Made by a program: the position numbers and the translations under genes. Below the pieces are notes generated by a model. It did not search any database, had not been told where the DNA came from, and saw only the letters and a program-made list of their open reading frames with translations. A stretch of 64,000 bases of DNA from Tetragonia tetragonoides (Eukaryota > Streptophyta > Magnoliopsida > Caryophyllales > Aizoaceae), in NCBI GenBank assembly GCA_038025085.1, contig CM076144.1, positions 22,141,501-22,205,500 of the forward strand, read 5' to 3'. This document shows, piece after piece, positions 60,632 through 64,000 of this stretch (position 1 is the first letter of the stretch; each line of letters starts with the position of its first letter).

Positions 60632-63600
60632 TGTTAACATCCCAAAACAAATGTACGGTTTATTTATTCATTATGGAAATATAAAATATATCTCGATTAT
60701 GAACGGAAATTTATCCATCTCAAATCAATTCACAATTGTAACGACTCATTTTCAGGCTTGCCTTTTTTGCTAATAAAATTAGTCTTCCATGAGTGCCATT
60801 TGACTCATTGAGTATGCATATATGGTTATTTGTTGTTATCTCCATCTCCCCTTTCCTTCTCTCTCTTTTAATTGTAAATCAATCCAAGCTCGCAAGCTCT
60901 CTCTCTCTCTCTGTTCCGTTCCCTCACATCACCACGAGCAGCACCCATACCCCATCACCATCATTCCATCAATCACCGGCAATTTCGTGAAGCGAATATT
61001 TTTCCAGAATCTAGTTTAGGAGCTTAATTGTCAATTCAGCAGGTACCCAATACGTGTGTCACCTTACGATTACTGCCCATTTATTATTTAAGCTTGCTAT
61101 GTGAATTATGCTTTAGTGATGATGTTAATTTCAGCTTTCAAACAGTAGACTACAGGTTCTAGCAAGATATTTAGATTGAGATTTTAGCTTTATCTACATT
61201 TCTTCATGGCTATGTGCTGACATTTACTTTAATAAGAATTATGCAATTAGTTAGTCATGTGAAAAATGATGAAAGCTTAGAGCCATGACAGGATGTGTAT
61301 TCTTATTGTGCAAATGAGTTTGATTGAATAATGCTGAGATTGTTCTTTAGGATCTGTAAGGCATAATAGAGTTCTATTGTGATTTGTTGAACTGATGCAA
61401 TGAAATTAGAAACTTCCCAGTGGAAAGTACAAAGAAGACTTAAATGTTGGGTACTATCTAGTGTCTAAGATTAGAAAGAAGACTTGAGACTTTAATTGTA
61501 CACATATTAACAAGGAACTAAAGGAAGGTTGTATGTTATGTATGAGAAAGCTTGAAGAAGTAAAGAAACCCGTTATGTGTATCTAATTACGGATGATTAG
61601 AATATGAATAATTTATGAATAGTAGGTGTCAAACATATGATATATTCAGAGTCAAAGTGTTTGCCTAATTGTTATTTCATAGAGTAAGTGGGCTATGGTC
61701 TGATGCTTGCTAACCATTATACATAGTCATAATTAAAAAGATTGTGTTAAGGTTTCATGAAGTATCTTAGGAGGGAAAGTATGCGTGTGATGCTATTGAG
61801 ATTTCTAAGTTATTATGAGTAGAAGTTAAAACAAGACTAGGGAAGAGAATCAGAGTGTTTTTAGTTAAATTTCTAAATCGAGAAAAATAAAGGACCCTAT
61901 TACCCATGTTTTCCTTGATGATGATTTGATTAGTTGTAGAGTGAGTAATGAAAATCAATGCAAGAATTGTAAGCTCTAATCTGACAAATAATAGTTGAGT
62001 ATTTTATCCAAGTTACAAGTATCAGAATGAGTTATGAGTTATGTGGTTGTGCGGTCACAAGAAAGAAGAGACGACGATGAAGGTAACAGTTAAGGTACAG
62101 TTAAGGTATCATAAGTTCTATGACTATGAGCTCAGATATATGCTGTTGAGCTAATCCTTACGTGGCCGACAAGTCTGTTGGTCCGTAAGAAGTATTGGAT
62201 GGCTAACGAGTTTGTATGCCTGCAATAAGTTTTAAAGGTGCAATGCTAGGCTTGCACAAAAGTACAATATTGTATGGCTGACCAGTCTGGAAGCATAGAA
62301 TTAAGTTTTAGGCTTCATGGTTGAAGTCTGTAGGTTTGCAACAGTTGCGTGGCTGACGAGTCCCTAGTCCCACAAAGTTTACAGATTGTATGGGCATATG
62401 GCTGACAAGTCCGTAGGCCTGTAATAAATTTTATGGTGCAATGCTGACGAGTCTCTGGGCTTGTACAATGTATGGCTGACGAGTCTGTAGGCAAACAACA
62501 GTGGTATGGCTGACGAGATTGTGGGCCTACCATAAGTTTACAAGTGCAGCTGTAGGCCTGTACAAGAGTAACGGTTGTATGGCTGACGAGTCTGTATGTC
62601 AACAACAAGTTCCAAGATTGCATGGTTTACGACTCTATAGGCCTTCAATAAGTGAAATGGAGCATTGCTGACGAGTGTGTAGGCATGCACAAGTTTTGAC
62701 CCAATATAATACAGTTTCAGTATCCTGGCTATCCTTATGCCAAAGTATTTGAGTTAAAACAGAAATTGACTTATAATATACGAGTAGAATTACAAGGGAC
62801 TTATAGCTATATATGTAATAGTTTGATTAATTTAGACGAATTGTGAACAGAAAATGTAGGATTTATTCAATTAATATGTGTGAGTTACCCTGATATGTCA
62901 ATGGCATGGAAAGAGCTTTCTAAGATATTTTACGATAAGCCTCTCGTATTCAAATTGAGTTTCAGTCTTTCTTTTTATTTTTAATTTTAAATAAAGTTTT
63001 ACAGTACTTCAGTGTATATCGCATAATGCATCCTAGAGAATATACAGACAAAGCAACGAAAAGAATTGAAGCAGCAAGTATCTAGGTTCAAAACACAATG
63101 GGCAAGCAAAGAACAACCTTAGTTGGTACAGCTACTACAAGACACTGCTATGTCAGTCTTAGCTACAAAAGAAGAATCACTGATCTTGCAGATTACCAGT
63201 CTCTTTCTCTGTCCGCGCTATTCTTGAGTTTCGATTCATTATTTATAAGTATTGTTAATCAGATGTGTGTTTGCTTTTCATTTTATGTTCTTTCTGTTTG
63301 GATTGAACCTGCAACGATCCATTGAAAATGGGGATCAGACATTATTGTGACAAGTTTGATGGATGTTGTGGCTAGAAGAGATTCTCGGTGCTCACCTAAG
63401 AGTTTTTAAGTTTTGTATTTAAGTTTTAGACTCCACTTTTAGTTCGTTGCGAAGTAATATTTGTAATAGTGGTAGTAAGGTTTATTTAGTTTAAAAATAG
63501 GCTACTTAGTTAACCTCACGTGTTTATGGTTGGTTGGTATAAGGTTGACGAGCGTTACGCTCATTCATATGAGTGAGTTTGGCGGTAACGCTGTGGCATT

Positions 63601-63755
63601 TATTGGACGTTATTTTTTTTAATATCTATAAACAGGTTTGTTTGGAAAGCCTTTTGACTAGGATGCCCATATTACAAAGGAAGCTCTGCCGGATTTTGGG
63701 CATGATTTTTAGAAATTCTAGCGTTTAATATTAGTAGAATTTCTGTAGTGTTACA
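60632..63755 (+). mobile_element. Large LTR-like segment with internal minisatellite
   Basis: The segment starts TGTTAACATCCCAAAACAAA and ends TTTCTGTAGTGTTACA. Like the LTR at 54516, it has a CT run (60898-60911) followed by a promoter-leader-like stretch and lacks proteins. I could not find a matching 5-bp duplication (GATAA left, CAAGG right), so it may be one LTR of a larger element, a truncated copy, or wrongly bounded. It contains the minisatellite at 62165-62700. Confidence 0.55.
62165..62700 (+). repeat. Degenerate minisatellite, GGCTGACGAGTCTGTAGGC motif
   Basis: At least eleven copies of a 19-bp core GGCTGACGAGTCTGTAGGC occur with variants, spaced about 40-65 bp, for example near 62172, 62209, 62278, 62350, 62400, 62446, 62473, 62507, 62580, 62623 and 62668. 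Between them stand AATAAGTTTTA- and GTACAA-like spacers in loose alternation. Confidence 0.85.
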
Positions 63756-64000
63756 CAAGGATAGCGTTTTTTTCAATTTACATACTAGTATACAACAGGC
63801 TGGTCAAAAAAATAAAAAATTCCATATGAGGGGGATGAGGAATCTATGATTAAGTTTGTCCGTGCCCATTTGTGCATTTCTGATCTAGTAGATTTTGAAC
63901 GAGCTTGGCGTAGGCTAATCCACATAGAGTTCTCGGACTGCCCAGTGGTATATAAGGTTATTTTCCTTCTTTTTACTCATTTTCATTGTTTCTTTGCTTT
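63756..64000. other. Right edge of the window
   Basis: No gene or transposon signature is recognised in the last 245 bases. Confidence 0.35.

Noticed and set aside
62165..62700. A functional hammerhead ribozyme array
   Set aside because: The CUGANGA-like box is present, but the GAAA box and a flanking stem with a cleavage triplet could not be found. Kept only as a repeat worth testing.
60632..63755. Proven solo LTR
   Set aside because: Its ends look LTR-like, but no target duplication was found, so it is reported only as LTR-like.

Overview
This window is nuclear DNA of a eudicot plant. The evidence is intron-containing genes for plant proteins (a MIZ1/DUF617 protein, a plant SSUH2-like zinc-finger protein, cytosolic ribosomal protein eL21), AT-rich intergenic DNA, and dense nested plant transposons (Ty1/copia, Sirevirus, CACTA, hAT and Stowaway MITEs, solo LTRs). 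The order or family cannot be fixed from the sequence alone.

Layout. 1-612 is a minus-strand LINE endonuclease fragment. 1502-2233 is a MIZ1-like gene whose conserved last residues lie in another reading frame. 3430-4350 is a decayed LINE 3' end. 4660-13238 is a broken minus-strand SEC22 (SNARE) gene copy; a complete Ty1/copia element (4999-9669 with its target duplications) and a hAT-like MITE (11465-12124) sit in one of its introns. 14520-21380 is a seven-exon minus-strand SSUH2-like gene of 423 codons whose splice phases all agree; its large intron 6 holds a 199-bp tandem duplication, a SINE-like tRNA relic and a second hAT-like MITE.

22190-26100 is repeat territory: a MITE built of CAGTTTTGCC-like repeats around very long trinucleotide arrays, a Mutator-like coding remnant, and a helitron-like hairpin split by a 1.26-kb solo LTR. 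26842-46503 is one exon of a RAD21/REC8-like cohesin gene copy split by a 19.5-kb minus-strand Sirevirus (26886-46406, duplication GAAAT). The Sirevirus itself carries three later insertions: a hAT-like MITE in its 3' LTR, a 2.6-kb solo LTR in gag, and a 5.1-kb CACTA element in its 5' LTR. The CACTA element has exon-like segments that may be captured host sequence.

48290-49330 has a Stowaway MITE, a third GGGTCGGGT-type hAT-like MITE and a 73-bp triplicate. 49951-51333 is the intact two-exon eL21 gene with a classic ribosomal-protein promoter (site II motifs and telo box). From 51.6 kb to the end the DNA is again transposon-derived: a dismembered copy of the 22-kb MITE, a Mutator-like MITE, a Stowaway, a solo LTR splitting an ATT array, a copia remnant lacking its YVDD box, and a 3.1-kb LTR-like segment with a CTGACGAGTC minisatellite.

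Only three host genes look potentially functional (MIZ1-like with a reservation, SSUH2-like, eL21). They show no operon-like relation. The strongest points of interest are the well-resolved nesting order, the cohesin exon disruption, possible gene capture in the CACTA element, and a recurrent hAT-like MITE family with four dated-by-structure insertions.
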